Shown here: one piece after another, positions 35,075 to 44,339 of the stretch
Layout of the letters: each line of letters begins with the position of its first letter
Position numbering within the stretch: position 1 is the stretch's first letter
From: Alphaproteobacteria bacterium
GTDB taxonomy: Bacteria > Pseudomonadota > Alphaproteobacteria > UBA8366 > Aestuariispiraceae
Assembly: GCA_033344895.1 (NCBI GenBank)
Contig: JAWPMN010000001.1
Span: forward strand, 2,984,001-3,048,000
Direction of reading: 5' to 3'
DNA length: 64,000 nt
Program-made: the position numbers and the translations under genes
Notes under the pieces: generated by a model
Databases searched by the model: none
Seen by the model: the letters and a program-made list of their open reading frames with translations, nothing else
What the model was told of the DNA's origin: nothing

Positions 35075-36844
35075 CTACCAGGGGGCGGGCACGAACAGCA
35101 CGACGGCCCCCACTCCAACCAGCACGGCACGCACCGGCAGTTTGAACGGCGCAATGAGCCCGAAGGAAATGGCCGCGAGCGCAATTGCCAGCTTCACGGA
35201 TGCCAGGACTGCCGCGGTCGGGTTTTCGGACAGGTCGATCAAGGCCGGATTCGCGATCATGCCGAGCGGGATCAGGTAGAGACCGACGCCCAGCCCCATG
35301 GCGGAAACGGCGACTTTCAGCCAGTTCTCACTGACCATTCCGGCGGCAATGAAGACCGCGCCACAGACTGGAGGCGTGATGGTGCTCAACAAGGCGAACC
35401 AGAACACGAAGAGATGCGCCTGAAGCGGCGCCAGGCCCAACTCCATCAATGCCGGTCCCGCCACCGAGATGCAGATCACATAGGCTGCCGTCGTCGGAAC
35501 CTCCATGCCGAGGATCAGGCAGGCCAGCGCCGTCAGCAGCAGGGCCGGCCACAGCATGCCACCGGACCCGGACAGGATCAGGGAGGTGATCTTGACCCCC
35601 AATCCGGTGATGCCCAGCACACCGATGATGATGGAGGCACACAGGATGATCGATGCGATGGTGGCGATCTGACGCCCCGCGGACAGGCAGGTTGCCTCGA
35701 TACGGGACAGGGTTCGCCGCCAGTCCAGGGACAGTTTGCCGTCCGTCACCAGCAGGACCGCCCCGGCCAGGATGGCGAGACATGCGGCATATTGCGGCGT
35801 GTAATCGCCCACAAACATGCCCCAGAGCAGGATCGAGAAGGGCACCATGAAGAAGGCGGCGGTGATCAGGACCGCGCGCATGGGCGGCCGGTCCTCGGCT
35901 GCCAGGCCGGACAGTTTGTGGCGCAGGGAGAACGCATCGATCCCGAACCAGCAGGCCGCGAAATAGAGGACGGCCGGTAGTAGGGCGGCAGCCATGATCT
36001 CGGTATAGGGCGTGCCGGTCAGTTCGACCATGACGAAGGCCCCGGCGCCCATCAACGGCGGCATGATCTGGCCACCGGAGGAGGCGACGGCCTCAACAGC
36101 GCCCGCGAGCGAGCGGGGATATCCCAATCGCGTCATGGCGGGCAGGGTGATCGCCCCGGTTGAAGCGACATTGGCCGAAGCCGAGCCGGAGATCGAACCG
36201 AACAGGGCGGAGGAGATGACGGAGACCTTGGCAGCCCCGCCGCGCAGCCGACCGGCGACCGCGGCGGCGACATTCATGAAACCCTGGCCGGCTTCCCCGG
36301 AATTCAGGACGGCGCCAAAAATGACGAAAATGGCGACGATGGATACAGAGACACCGGTGAGCTTGCCCCAGATTCCGCCTTCGGCGATGGTCAGCGTTCC
36401 CAGGAAGCTCTGCAGCGGTGTACCCGGGTGACCGAATTCGCCCGGAATGTGCTGGCCGAACAGACCGTAAAGCAGGGCCAGGGCCGCGACGAGCGGCAGA
36501 GGCCAGCCGATGGACCGGCGCGCCATTTCCAGGACGGTGACAAGCAGGACGACGGAGACGGCGATCTGGAAATTGCCCTGCAGGAAGCCGTACTGGTCCG
36601 ACAGGACATCATGCTGCCAGGCAATCCAGAAGCAGGCCGCGAGGCCGAGGCTTCCAAGAACGCAGCCGACGATCCGCTGTACCGTGGTCTCCGCAATGAA
36701 CAGCATCGCCCAGGGAAGGGCGAGCGCCATATGCAGTGGGCGCGATACCAGGTTCGGGATCAGGCCTGAGAAGATCAGCCAGAGATGAAAGGCGATGGAT
36801 ACCGCACCGAGGGCGGCCCAGATCATCCGCGCGGATGCGCTCAT
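35075..36844 (-). CDS. TAXI-type TRAP transporter, fused permease
   Basis: A 589-residue inner-membrane protein combining the small (DctQ-like) and large (DctM-like) TRAP subunits, as usual in the TAXI subgroup. It has about sixteen hydrophobic segments. The DctM hallmarks are visible: FGSISGSASANVASTGAITLP, GGQIMPPLMGAGAFVMVE and the C-terminal MEVPTTAAYVICISVAGPAL. It lies 73 nt downstream of its binding protein gene. TAXI systems import glutamate, other carboxylates or unknown solutes; the substrate cannot be inferred here. Length is at the short end of the fused class. Confidence 0.92.
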   Translation of the reverse strand: MSASARMIWAALGAVSIAFHLWLIFSGLIPNLVSRPLHMALALPWAMLFIAETTVQRIVGCVLGSLGLAACFWIAWQHDVLSDQYGFLQGNFQIAVSVVLLVTVLEMARRSIGWPLPLVAALALLYGLFGQHIPGEFGHPGTPLQSFLGTLTIAEGGIWGKLTGVSVSIVAIFVIFGAVLNSGEAGQGFMNVAAAVAGRLRGGAAKVSVISSALFGSISGSASANVASTGAITLPAMTRLGYPRSLAGAVEAVASSGGQIMPPLMGAGAFVMVELTGTPYTEIMAAALLPAVLYFAACWFGIDAFSLRHKLSGLAAEDRPPMRAVLITAAFFMVPFSILLWGMFVGDYTPQYAACLAILAGAVLLVTDGKLSLDWRRTLSRIEATCLSAGRQIATIASIILCASIIIGVLGITGLGVKITSLILSGSGGMLWPALLLTALACLILGMEVPTTAAYVICISVAGPALMELGLAPLQAHLFVFWFALLSTITPPVCGAVFIAAGMVSENWLKVAVSAMGLGVGLYLIPLGMIANPALIDLSENPTAAVLASVKLAIALAAISFGLIAPFKLPVRAVLVGVGAVVLFVPAPW

Positions 36845-36861
36845 GCTTCGGTCCTGTGTGA

Positions 36862-36908
36862 ATAAAAGAAGCGGCCGACCCCCGTTGTGCGAAGAGCCGG
36901 CCGAACTT
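36862..36908 (-). terminator. Possible attenuator between TRAP binding protein and permease genes
   Basis: Between the two genes the transcript can form a stem with a CGGCCG core extended by AAG/CTT (36869-36879 with 36896-36908, two-base bulge), followed by a pyrimidine run cttcttttatt. This could lower permease expression relative to the binding protein. Confidence 0.4.
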
Positions 36909-36917
36909 CGACGTCAC

Positions 36918-37874
36918 TTACATGTGGGCGTCTTGAAGCGGGAAGCCCTGTTCCTTGTAGTATTTCAGCGCGCCGGGATGGATCTTGCCGGAAATGTTCT
37001 CCAGCATGTCCGCGGACACGCCGTTCCACCAGGCGGCATCGGCGCCCATCTTGGCCTTCTGATCCCAATAGGTCTTGGTCAGTTGGTATGCGGTGTCATC
37101 GTCCATGTCGGTCGTCGTGTAGGCGACCACCGGCAGACCGGTCGTCACGATATCGGTGTCCTGACCGGCATAGGTTCCGGCCGGGATGACGACGCGCAGG
37201 CGCTTGGTTTCCGCGATCTGGTCGTCGCTAAGCGACAGCACGGTCACATCCGATCCGGCGGCGGCCTCGATGACGTTCGGTGCCGGGAAGGAGCCGGCGG
37301 TGACGAAACCGTCGATCTGGCCGTTCTTCAGGGCCGGCACGGCGTTGGACAACTCGACATCGGCCAGGTCGACCTTGCCTTCAAGGCCGAACATCTTGAG
37401 GTACTTCTCACCTTCGCGGGCGCCAAAGCTGCCCTTGCCCAGAAGAACCGTCTTGCCTTCCAGCCCTGCCAGGTCGGAGACGCCGCTGTCGCTGCGCACC
37501 ACGAAATGCATGGTCAGGGACGGGATCGGAAACAGCGCGCGGATCTCATCGAAACGCGGGTTCGACTTGCCTTCGAACATGGCCTTGCCGCCCTGGGCGA
37601 GACTGACCAGCGCCGGCGGGGTGGTGAAGACATAGTTGCCGGTACGGGCCGCGGATTCCATCACGTTCTGGACGGAGCCCTGGCTTTCCTCGACGGTCAC
37701 GATGATGCCGCCGTCGGTGCCGGCCTTCATGGCCTCTGCGATCTGGACCGCCATCTGGTAATAGGAAGACGACGAACTCGCCGACTTGTACGTGACCCGG
37801 GTTTCCGCCTGGGCCGCCGCAAGCGGCAGCGCGGTCATCAGGCCGATCGCGGCCAATTTGCCAAACAGTTTCAT
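36918..37874 (-). CDS. TAXI family TRAP transporter solute-binding protein
   Basis: A 318-residue periplasmic binding protein. The signal peptide ends about residue 23 (AAAQAE). The mature protein starts TRVTYKSASSSSSYYQMAVQIAEAM, followed by the TAXI features TVEESQGSVQNVMESAA, ALFPIPSLTMHFVVRSDSG, the LEGKTVLLGKGSFG segment and the PALKNGQIDGFVTAGSFPAP hinge region. A strong GGGAGGT ribosome site fixes the ATG at 37874; the frame extends upstream without support. It hands its solute to the fused permease encoded downstream. The ligand is unknown. Confidence 0.93.
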   Translation of the reverse strand: MKLFGKLAAIGLMTALPLAAAQAETRVTYKSASSSSSYYQMAVQIAEAMKAGTDGGIIVTVEESQGSVQNVMESAARTGNYVFTTPPALVSLAQGGKAMFEGKSNPRFDEIRALFPIPSLTMHFVVRSDSGVSDLAGLEGKTVLLGKGSFGAREGEKYLKMFGLEGKVDLADVELSNAVPALKNGQIDGFVTAGSFPAPNVIEAAAGSDVTVLSLSDDQIAETKRLRVVIPAGTYAGQDTDIVTTGLPVVAYTTTDMDDDTAYQLTKTYWDQKAKMGADAAWWNGVSADMLENISGKIHPGALKYYKEQGFPLQDAHM

Positions 37875-37975
37875 GGGACCTCCCTCAATCGCCGTTATGG
37901 GCGGGGCCGCCTGTCGGTCCGCCGCTGGATCAATCACTAATCCAGCCGCCGCATGGGGGCAAGAATTGGGGCGCG

Positions 37976-38021
37976 GACCCACCGGCCAATCAGTTTGGAA
38001 ACAGGCGCTCGTCGGTGGGTC
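37976..38021. repeat. 9-bp perfect inverted repeat at the 3' end of radC
   Basis: GACCCACCG (37976-37984) and CGGTGGGTC (38013-38021) are perfectly complementary with a 28-nt loop. They overlap the radC stop codon and lie in the 145-nt gap before the TRAP binding protein gene. It may end radC transcripts, though no T-tract follows. Confidence 0.35.
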
Positions 38022-38727
38022 AGATATACCCCTCGGCACGCAGGCTGGTATGGCCGGACCGGGATATGATGATGTGATCGTGCAATTGAATGTCGATCTG
38101 CGCCAGGGCATCGCGCACGGCGGCGGTCATGTCGATATCGGGACGGGACGGGGTCGGGTCGCCGGACGGGTGGTTGTGGACCATGATCAGCGCGCTTGCG
38201 CTCAGCTCCAGAGCGCGTTTGACGACCTCCCGGGGGTATAGCGGCGTGTGATTGACGGTGCCGCGCTGCTGGACCTCATCCGCGATCAGCCGGTTGCTGC
38301 CGTCCAGAAACAAAAGGCGCGTCTGCTCGACGGCGTCGCGCCCCATCGCGGCGCGGCAATAATCGATCACCGCCTGCCAGGATGACAGCACATCCATCCT
38401 GTCCAGGTCCTGCCGGATCAGCCGCAAGGCGGCCTGCTGAACGGTCTTCAGTCCGACGACCGCATTCTCCTTCAACCCGCTCTGCGCCATCAGGACGGCG
38501 GGGTCGGCGGACAGGACGCCGCCGAAGCTGCCGAACCGGGCGATCAGGTCCTTCGCCAGCGGTTTCACATCCTTGCGCGGAATTGTCTGACACAGCAGCA
38601 GCTCCAGCAGTTCGTAATCCTGCATGCTGGCGCCGAGATCATTCAAAAAGCGAGCTTTGAGGCGCTTTCTATGCCCCTGGTAGTGGGGCGGGTCAGCAGA
38701 AACCGGCGGATCGACGGGGTCGGTCAC
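38020..38727 (-). CDS. radC: RadC family protein (JAB/JAMM metalloprotein)
   Basis: A 235-residue protein with an N-terminal helix-hairpin-helix-like region (FLNDLGASMQDYELLELLLC) and a C-terminal JAB1/MPN domain. The JAMM zinc signature HNHPSGDPTPSRPDID starts at His184. RadC was linked to DNA repair on old genetic evidence that has been questioned, so its real role is unsettled. It is the last gene of a minus-strand series, 28 nt after map. Confidence 0.95.
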   Translation of the reverse strand: MTDPVDPPVSADPPHYQGHRKRLKARFLNDLGASMQDYELLELLLCQTIPRKDVKPLAKDLIARFGSFGGVLSADPAVLMAQSGLKENAVVGLKTVQQAALRLIRQDLDRMDVLSSWQAVIDYCRAAMGRDAVEQTRLLFLDGSNRLIADEVQQRGTVNHTPLYPREVVKRALELSASALIMVHNHPSGDPTPSRPDIDMTAAVRDALAQIDIQLHDHIIISRSGHTSLRAEGYI

Positions 38728-38755
38728 GGCATGTCCTTCGGGCCGGTTTCAGGCG

Positions 38756-39571
38756 TCAGACGTAGGGCGGGCGATCCCAGCCCTTTGGCGAGGCGGTAAA
38801 GATCTCGTACCCGTCGGCGGTCACGCCGATCGAATGCTCGAACTGGGCCGACAGGGACCGGTCCTTGGTCACCGCGGTCCAGCCGTCGTTCAGCGTCTTC
38901 ACAGGATACCGGCCGGCATTGATCATCGGCTCGATCGTGAAGAACATGCCTTCGCGCAATTCGACCCCGGTATCGGGTTCGCCGTAGTGAAGGACGCTGG
39001 GCGCGTCGTGAAACACGCGGCCGAGACCATGGCCGCAAAAATCGCGAACCACCGAAAAGCGACGGGATTCGGCATAGCTCTGAATGATGTGGCCGATTTC
39101 GCCCAACCGCATGCCGGGGCGCACGGCCTCAATGCCCTTCATCATGGATTCATAGGTCACGTCGCACAGATTGCGCGCCTTCACGGACACCTTGTCACCG
39201 ACCAGGAACATCCGGCTGGTATCGCCGTGCCAGCCGTCGAGGATGACCGTAACGTCGATATTGATGATATCGCCGTCCTTCAGAAGCTTCGCGTCATCGG
39301 GAATGCCGTGGCAGACGACGTGATTCACGCTGGTGCAGATCGACTTGGGAAAGCCGCGATAGTTCAACGGCGCCGGGATCGCCCCGTGATCGGTGATGTA
39401 TTCGTGGCACAGCCGGTCCAGTTCGCCGGTGCTGATGCCGGGCTGGACATGGGGCGTGATGAAGTCGAGCGTTTCCGCGGCAAGGCGTCCCGCCTTGCGC
39501 ATTCCTTCGAAATCTTCCGCATTGTGCAGTTTGATGCGGCCGGCTTCGGTATCGTAGAGCATTTCGGTCAC
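38756..39571 (-). CDS. map: Methionine aminopeptidase, type I
   Basis: A 271-residue metallopeptidase that removes the initiator methionine from new proteins. All metal ligands are visible: the first aspartate in NIDVTVILDGWHGD with the second 11 residues on, the histidine in GHGLGRVFHDAP, Glu in TIEPMI and Glu in AQFEHSIGVT. The N-terminal HNAEDFEGMRKAGRLAAETLD is typical of the long type I form. It lies in the sfsA-map-radC series, 31 nt after sfsA. Confidence 0.97.
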   Translation of the reverse strand: MTEMLYDTEAGRIKLHNAEDFEGMRKAGRLAAETLDFITPHVQPGISTGELDRLCHEYITDHGAIPAPLNYRGFPKSICTSVNHVVCHGIPDDAKLLKDGDIINIDVTVILDGWHGDTSRMFLVGDKVSVKARNLCDVTYESMMKGIEAVRPGMRLGEIGHIIQSYAESRRFSVVRDFCGHGLGRVFHDAPSVLHYGEPDTGVELREGMFFTIEPMINAGRYPVKTLNDGWTAVTKDRSLSAQFEHSIGVTADGYEIFTASPKGWDRPPYV

Positions 39572-39602
39572 TGTCTCGTTTCTGGCGCTGCCGGAAACGG
39601 AC

Positions 39603-40337
39603 CTATATCCGTAGCGGCAACGCGGACTTCAGTTTTATGCCGTGCGGCGTGACGGCGCAATCATAGCATACCGCTTCAACTCCGGCATCCCGCGCCTCTG
39701 CGAAGGCGGCGGCATAGGCCGGATCGATATCGGATGCAAGGCTGAAATGGGCACAATCGCCCCGCTGGACAAGGTAGAACATCACGGCACGACCGCCTTC
39801 CCGGGCGATATCGGCCAGTTCCGCCAGATGCTTGGCGCCTCTCTCGGTACGGGCGTCGGGAAATTCGGCCGCTTCGGGATTTGGCCCGTCAGGACGGCGC
39901 AAAGTGACGCTTTTCACTTCGACATAACAATCGCTGCGATCCGGATCGGTCAGAAGCAGATCGATCCGGCTGTTTCGGCTGCCATACTTCACCTCGCGAC
40001 GAAGCGCTTCGTATCCGTTGAGCTCGGGAATGGCGTGGCGGCCGATGGCGTCCTCGACGACGCGATTGGCCAGATTAGTATTGATACCGACCGGCACCGG
40101 TGCCCCGTCGATGACCTGGGTCGCGATCTCCCAACGCCAGTTCAGCTTTGCCGTCGGGTTCCGGTTGGCGGACACCCAGATCGTCGTGCCCGGTTCGGCC
40201 AGTCCCATCATCGAGCCGGGATTGCCGCAATGGGCGATGTCTTCGTCACCGCCGCCGAACCGGATGTCGGCGAGGAAACGCTTGTAGCGGCGGAGAAGCT
40301 GCGCCTCCACCAGGGGCTCGGCGTATTTCAGGCTCAT
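39603..40337 (-). CDS. sfsA: SfsA family DNA-binding/nuclease-fold protein
   Basis: A 244-residue member of the sugar-fermentation-stimulation family. The N-terminal OB-like part (EAQLLRRYKRFLADIRF, then HCGNPGSMMGLAEPG) precedes a PD-(D/E)XK nuclease-like core, with RIDLLLTDPDRSDCYVEVKSVTL carrying the Asp-Glu-x-Lys residues. The family binds DNA and was named for maltose effects in E. coli; nuclease action is suggested by fold. The ATG overlaps the stop of the upstream DsbA-like gene by 4 nt, implying coupling. It is followed by map. Confidence 0.94.
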   Translation of the reverse strand: MSLKYAEPLVEAQLLRRYKRFLADIRFGGGDEDIAHCGNPGSMMGLAEPGTTIWVSANRNPTAKLNWRWEIATQVIDGAPVPVGINTNLANRVVEDAIGRHAIPELNGYEALRREVKYGSRNSRIDLLLTDPDRSDCYVEVKSVTLRRPDGPNPEAAEFPDARTERGAKHLAELADIAREGGRAVMFYLVQRGDCAHFSLASDIDPAYAAAFAEARDAGVEAVCYDCAVTPHGIKLKSALPLRI

Positions 40338-41080
40338 CCCTCGGACCGGGCGCGTTCGATCACCGCTTCCAGCTGCTCACCCGGCACGAAGCCGCCGACG
40401 AACTGCTTTCCGATGACCATGGCCGGCGTCCCGCGTACATCCAGGGATTCCGCGACCGAGCGGGTCATTTCGATGTATTGTGCGATCCGCGGGTCATCCA
40501 TGTCCGACTTGAGTTGGTCGATGTCGAGACCGACCTCGTCCGCCTTCGCGAAGATGACATCGTCACTCAGGCGTCCCTGAAATTCCATCAGGGCGGTATG
40601 GAACTCCATGTAGAGGTCTTGCTTCTGCGCTGCCAGCGCCGCGCGGGCCGCGACCAGGGAAGCCGGGCCGAGAATGGGAAATTCAACGAAGACGAACCGA
40701 AGCGACTCGTCCTTTTCCATGACGTTGCGCAGGCTCGGGAACAGGCGCTTGCAATAGCCGCACTGGTAATCAAAGAACTCGACCACGGTGACATCCGCGT
40801 CCGCGGCGCCGACCACCGGGGTCAGCGGGCTTGCGGTCAGCGTCGGCACCAGCCCGGAAATGGCCTCCTGGCGGCGAAGCTCGCCGGCCATGGTCTCGCG
40901 CTGCTCCAGGACCTGCATCGCCTCGAGAATGATTTCCGGATTCTTCAGAAGGTAATCGCGGACGATGGATTCGATGCGTGCCCGTTCGGCGGGATCGATC
41001 GCATCCTGCGCAATGGCCGTACCGGACCAGCAGAGCGAAACGGCACATGCCGTCAGGAACAGTCGAATGGGGCGAAACAC
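40334..41080 (-). CDS. ScsC-like thiol oxidoreductase (DsbA family)
   Basis: A 248-residue periplasmic thioredoxin-fold protein. A GTG at 41080 with a GGAG ribosome site starts a signal peptide (LFLTACAVSLCWSGTAIAQ). Next comes a helical N-terminal segment of the ScsC type (IVRDYLLKNPEIILEAMQVLEQ), known to drive oligomerisation in ScsC proteins. Then the thioredoxin domain has active site FFDYQCGYCKR and cis-proline loop RGTPAMVIG. It may form or isomerise disulphides in secreted proteins. It is coupled to sfsA and lies downstream of an M48 protease gene, which suggests an envelope-maintenance operon. Confidence 0.9.
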   Translation of the reverse strand: MFRPIRLFLTACAVSLCWSGTAIAQDAIDPAERARIESIVRDYLLKNPEIILEAMQVLEQRETMAGELRRQEAISGLVPTLTASPLTPVVGAADADVTVVEFFDYQCGYCKRLFPSLRNVMEKDESLRFVFVEFPILGPASLVAARAALAAQKQDLYMEFHTALMEFQGRLSDDVIFAKADEVGLDIDQLKSDMDDPRIAQYIEMTRSVAESLDVRGTPAMVIGKQFVGGFVPGEQLEAVIERARSEG

Positions 41081-41221
41081 GATATCGGTCTCCGTCGAAA
41101 TTCTGTGCAGGTCACGGTCTTTGTCATAAGCGCTGCAGCACGCCCGGCCAAGGGGGAAAGGGCGACCCCACGCCATCGTCATTGCCGTTGAACGGCGTTT
41201 GGCGCCGGGTCAGCGCCCACC

Positions 41222-42616
41222 TTACTTGCCGTCGGCGCGATACGAGATGTCCTGTGCCTGAAGCCAGGATGCGGATCCCTCCGGAAGAGTTTCCATGGCG
41301 CGCTTGGCCAGTACCTTGGCCTGGGCTTTCTCTCCGGTGCGGAGCGCAACCTCCGCCTGGGTCAGGTAAACCATGCCGGTATCGCCCAAACGTTGGTGCG
41401 CCTGCCCCTTCAGGTTCCAGGCACGGATCATGTTCGGTTCGTAGCCGACAGCGACATTGGCATTGTCGAGGGCTTCCGGCAGTGCATCGGGATTGCCGCT
41501 TTCCAGGAGAACCTGGGCCAGGTTGGCCCGGATCAACGACGCCCAGGGCAGAATTTCCACAGCCTTTCGGTAGGCGTCCGCCGATTTGGTCAGATCGCCT
41601 GCCCGTCGATAGATGTCGCCTTTCGTCTCCCAGAAGAACGGGTCTTCGGGACTCTCGCTCAACAGGACATCGATCTCCGCCAGGGCCTTGTCGGTCTTGA
41701 AGAGCTCCATATAGGCGATGGACCGGGCATAGCGGGCCGGCGGGGACGTATCGGAGGGCGGGAAACGGTCGATCGTGTCCTGTGGCTTCAGATAGCCAGC
41801 CAGCTTGGCGCGCATCCGGGCGTGGACCAATTGGAACTCAAAGGGCAACTCGTTACCGGTCGCCTTGGAGTTCTGGACATGATTTTCCAGAAAGGTGATG
41901 CGGTCCTGGGTCAGCGGGTGCGTCCGTGTGTAGGGGTTCGCCCCGGCACTGTACAGCTTGTCCTGTTCCTGCAGCACCTTCATGAACTCGACCAGGCCGC
42001 GGGATGAAATACCCGCATCGTCCATATAGGTGACAGCCGCCTGGTCCGCGGCTTGCTCGTTGGCGCGGGTGTATTGCAGGAAGGAGCGTTCGCCGACCTG
42101 CTGACCCAGCAGCGTACCGGCCGCCGCGGCCTGCCCGTCACCGGTCGCGAGTGCCGCCCCCAGACCAAGCAGCATTCCTGCAATTGCCATGGTCTGGGCG
42201 TTTTCGATGTTGTCCTTGAATTGTGACAGATGCCCGCCGGTGATGTGACCCAGTTCGTGCGCCAGCACCCCGATCACCTGGTCCGGCGAATCGGCTCGGG
42301 CCAGCAGCCCGGTATTGACGAAAATACGCTGTCCGTTCGCGACAAAGGCGTTCAGGCGGTCATCCTTGATCAGATGAATGCGCACCGATGATCCGTCTAC
42401 ACCCGCCGCTTCATAGATGGGTTGCAGGTAGTAGCGGATCGTGTTTTCGATCTCCGTATCCCGGACGAAGGAGATATCGCGGCCTTGCGCATGGGCGGCC
42501 GATCCGGGCACACTCGCGCCCGCGGCGCCGACAGCGCCAGCCAACATCAAGCTGAACAACGCGGCGGCGCGGGTGCGTTGCAGCCGTTCGCGCCAGGAAT
42601 TTAGGAGGGTCCGCAT
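41222..42616 (-). CDS. M48 family metalloprotease with TPR tail (BepA/YfgC-like)
   Basis: A 464-residue secreted zinc peptidase. A long N-region leads to a signal sequence ending SAAHAQG. The zinc site is HELGH at 120-124, with the third ligand probably the Glu of RANEQAADQAA. After the peptidase domain (up to about 290), a run of helical repeats of TPR type follows (WETKGDIYRRAGDLTKSADAYRKAV, and NLKGQAHQRLGDTGMVYL). The layout matches BepA, which degrades or assembles outer-membrane proteins. The ATG at 42616 is used rather than a TTG at 42634. It is divergent from the next gene by only 29 nt. Confidence 0.92.
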   Translation of the reverse strand: MRTLLNSWRERLQRTRAAALFSLMLAGAVGAAGASVPGSAAHAQGRDISFVRDTEIENTIRYYLQPIYEAAGVDGSSVRIHLIKDDRLNAFVANGQRIFVNTGLLARADSPDQVIGVLAHELGHITGGHLSQFKDNIENAQTMAIAGMLLGLGAALATGDGQAAAAGTLLGQQVGERSFLQYTRANEQAADQAAVTYMDDAGISSRGLVEFMKVLQEQDKLYSAGANPYTRTHPLTQDRITFLENHVQNSKATGNELPFEFQLVHARMRAKLAGYLKPQDTIDRFPPSDTSPPARYARSIAYMELFKTDKALAEIDVLLSESPEDPFFWETKGDIYRRAGDLTKSADAYRKAVEILPWASLIRANLAQVLLESGNPDALPEALDNANVAVGYEPNMIRAWNLKGQAHQRLGDTGMVYLTQAEVALRTGEKAQAKVLAKRAMETLPEGSASWLQAQDISYRADGK

Positions 42617-42645
42617 CCTTGTTCGATGCTCCAACCGTGAGAAAA

Positions 42646-44337
42646 ATGACCGTCTCGGCGGCCTGTAAGACCCTTAACGTAGTGTGCCCGGCCGGTCGGT
42701 TCAAACCTGCATTCGCCGCGTTGCGCGCAGGGGTTGTCCTTTCCGGGGTCCTTGCCCTGTCGGCCTGCGGCGGCAGTTCAGAGGAGCCGCAATACGGTGA
42801 TATCGGCTATATTCAGGGATTCTACGGCGGCCTGGCTGTCGACGAGCCGATTGCGGCCCTGATCGGCCGGGATATCCTGACCTCCGGCGGATCGGCGGCG
42901 GATGCGGCGACGGCGATCTCTTTCGCGCTGTCCGTCACCTACCCGTCGGCGGTGAGCATTGGCGGTGGCGGGGTCTGCATCGTCAACGATTCTCGTCTGG
43001 GCCTCAGTGAGGTCATTGACTTCATTCCGCCCGCAGGCACAGGCGGTCGTGGCGATCGTCCGTCCGCCATCCCGACATTGCCGCGTGGCATGGCGGCGCT
43101 GCACGCCCGCTATGGCCGTTTGCCGTGGCGCAGCGTTGTGTCGCCGTCCGAGCGACTGGCACGGCTGGGTTTCCAGGTTTCACGCGCGTTTGCCAAGGAG
43201 CTGGCCCGGGCGGCCGATCCGTTGTACCGCGAACCCAGTGTGCGTGCTGTTTTCGCGCCTAATGGTCGATTGCTTGGGGAAGGCCAAAAGCTGATACAGC
43301 CGGATCTCGCTGGAACGTTGGGGCAGATCCGCGCCGGCGGGGCGGGCGTCGTCTATTCCGGTCGACTGGCGCGCCGGATCCTGGAAGGCGTGCACGAGGC
43401 GGGCGGCACCCTGTCCTACGAGGAATTGAACAGCTACACGCCGGAGCTCCGTCTTCCCATTATCGTGCCCTATGGCGATGACGAAATGCATTTCGCACCG
43501 CCGCCCGCGGCCGCCGGGCCGATGCTGGCCAATATGTGGCGTCTACTTGTCGAAAGTGACTTCTATGCCGAGGCAAGTGAACAGGAGCGGGCCCATATTC
43601 TGGCGGAGGTCATGAAGCGGGCCGGGGCAGACCGAAAGAACTGGATTGCGCCCGGTTTCACCACTTCGATCCCCCTGGAAGAGGTCGTCGCGCCGAACCG
43701 GGTGCGCGGCTTGATGGCCGGTTACGATGCGAACCGGGCGACGCCCGGGCGCGAGCTGGACCCGCAGGGACGACAACTGGTGGAAGTCATATCCGGGACG
43801 GGCTTTGTCGTGTTGGATTCCGGCGGCATGTCGGTCGCCTGCAACCTGTCGCTCTATAATCCATTCGGTACGGGCCGCATTGCCGGAGACACCGGCATTC
43901 TGCTGGCCGCCGCGCCGGGTCTGCGCGGGCGCAATCCGCTGGGGCTGGGCCCGGCGATCGCTGTCAACAGCAACAATCTGCGTTTCAAGTTCGCCATTGC
44001 GTCCGGTGGCGGTCCGCTGGCGCCGGCAGGTGTCATTCAGGTCATGGCCGATACGCTGCTCGCCGATGTAAAGCTGGATCAGGCAATCGCGAAGCCGCGC
44101 ATTCTGGCCGTGGATTCACCCGACACCGTGCTGGTGGAAACCGAGAATGGGGACGACCTGGCGGCCGATTTGCAGGCGAAGGGACACCCGGTCTCCCGTT
44201 TGACGTGGCAGGGCAAGGTCAACGCGGTCCATTGCCCGCTCGGCATTCATCCGGACCGGACCAGGGAGGCTGTCTGCGGCGTGGTCCATGATCCGCGCGG
44301 GAATGGTCTGTCGCCCTATTCGGAAGGTGCCAACTGA
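42646..44337 (+). CDS. Gamma-glutamyltransferase-like lipoprotein, probably inactive
   Basis: A lipoprotein of about 563 residues with a lipobox (LSAC at about residue 41 from the ATG at 42646; the start is uncertain, TTG 42619 and GTG 42637 are alternatives). The fold is that of gamma-glutamyltransferase (DEPIAALIGRDILTSGGSAADAATA, SIGGGGVCIV, SPSERLARLGF, TLSYEELNSYTPELR). By eye, however, the catalytic threonine of the TTH motif aligns with Gly384 in ISGTGFVVLD (Thr385 is one position off). The arginine of DFRE is replaced (IDFIPPAG), and the oxyanion SSMSPT block reads LGLGPAI. Normal peptidase and transferase activity is therefore doubtful. The stop lies 2 nt before the aminotransferase start, so they are an operon. 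Confidence 0.82.
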   Translation: MTVSAACKTLNVVCPAGRFKPAFAALRAGVVLSGVLALSACGGSSEEPQYGDIGYIQGFYGGLAVDEPIAALIGRDILTSGGSAADAATAISFALSVTYPSAVSIGGGGVCIVNDSRLGLSEVIDFIPPAGTGGRGDRPSAIPTLPRGMAALHARYGRLPWRSVVSPSERLARLGFQVSRAFAKELARAADPLYREPSVRAVFAPNGRLLGEGQKLIQPDLAGTLGQIRAGGAGVVYSGRLARRILEGVHEAGGTLSYEELNSYTPELRLPIIVPYGDDEMHFAPPPAAAGPMLANMWRLLVESDFYAEASEQERAHILAEVMKRAGADRKNWIAPGFTTSIPLEEVVAPNRVRGLMAGYDANRATPGRELDPQGRQLVEVISGTGFVVLDSGGMSVACNLSLYNPFGTGRIAGDTGILLAAAPGLRGRNPLGLGPAIAVNSNNLRFKFAIASGGGPLAPAGVIQVMADTLLADVKLDQAIAKPRILAVDSPDTVLVETENGDDLAADLQAKGHPVSRLTWQGKVNAVHCPLGIHPDRTREAVCGVVHDPRGNGLSPYSEGAN

Positions 44338-44339
44338 CC

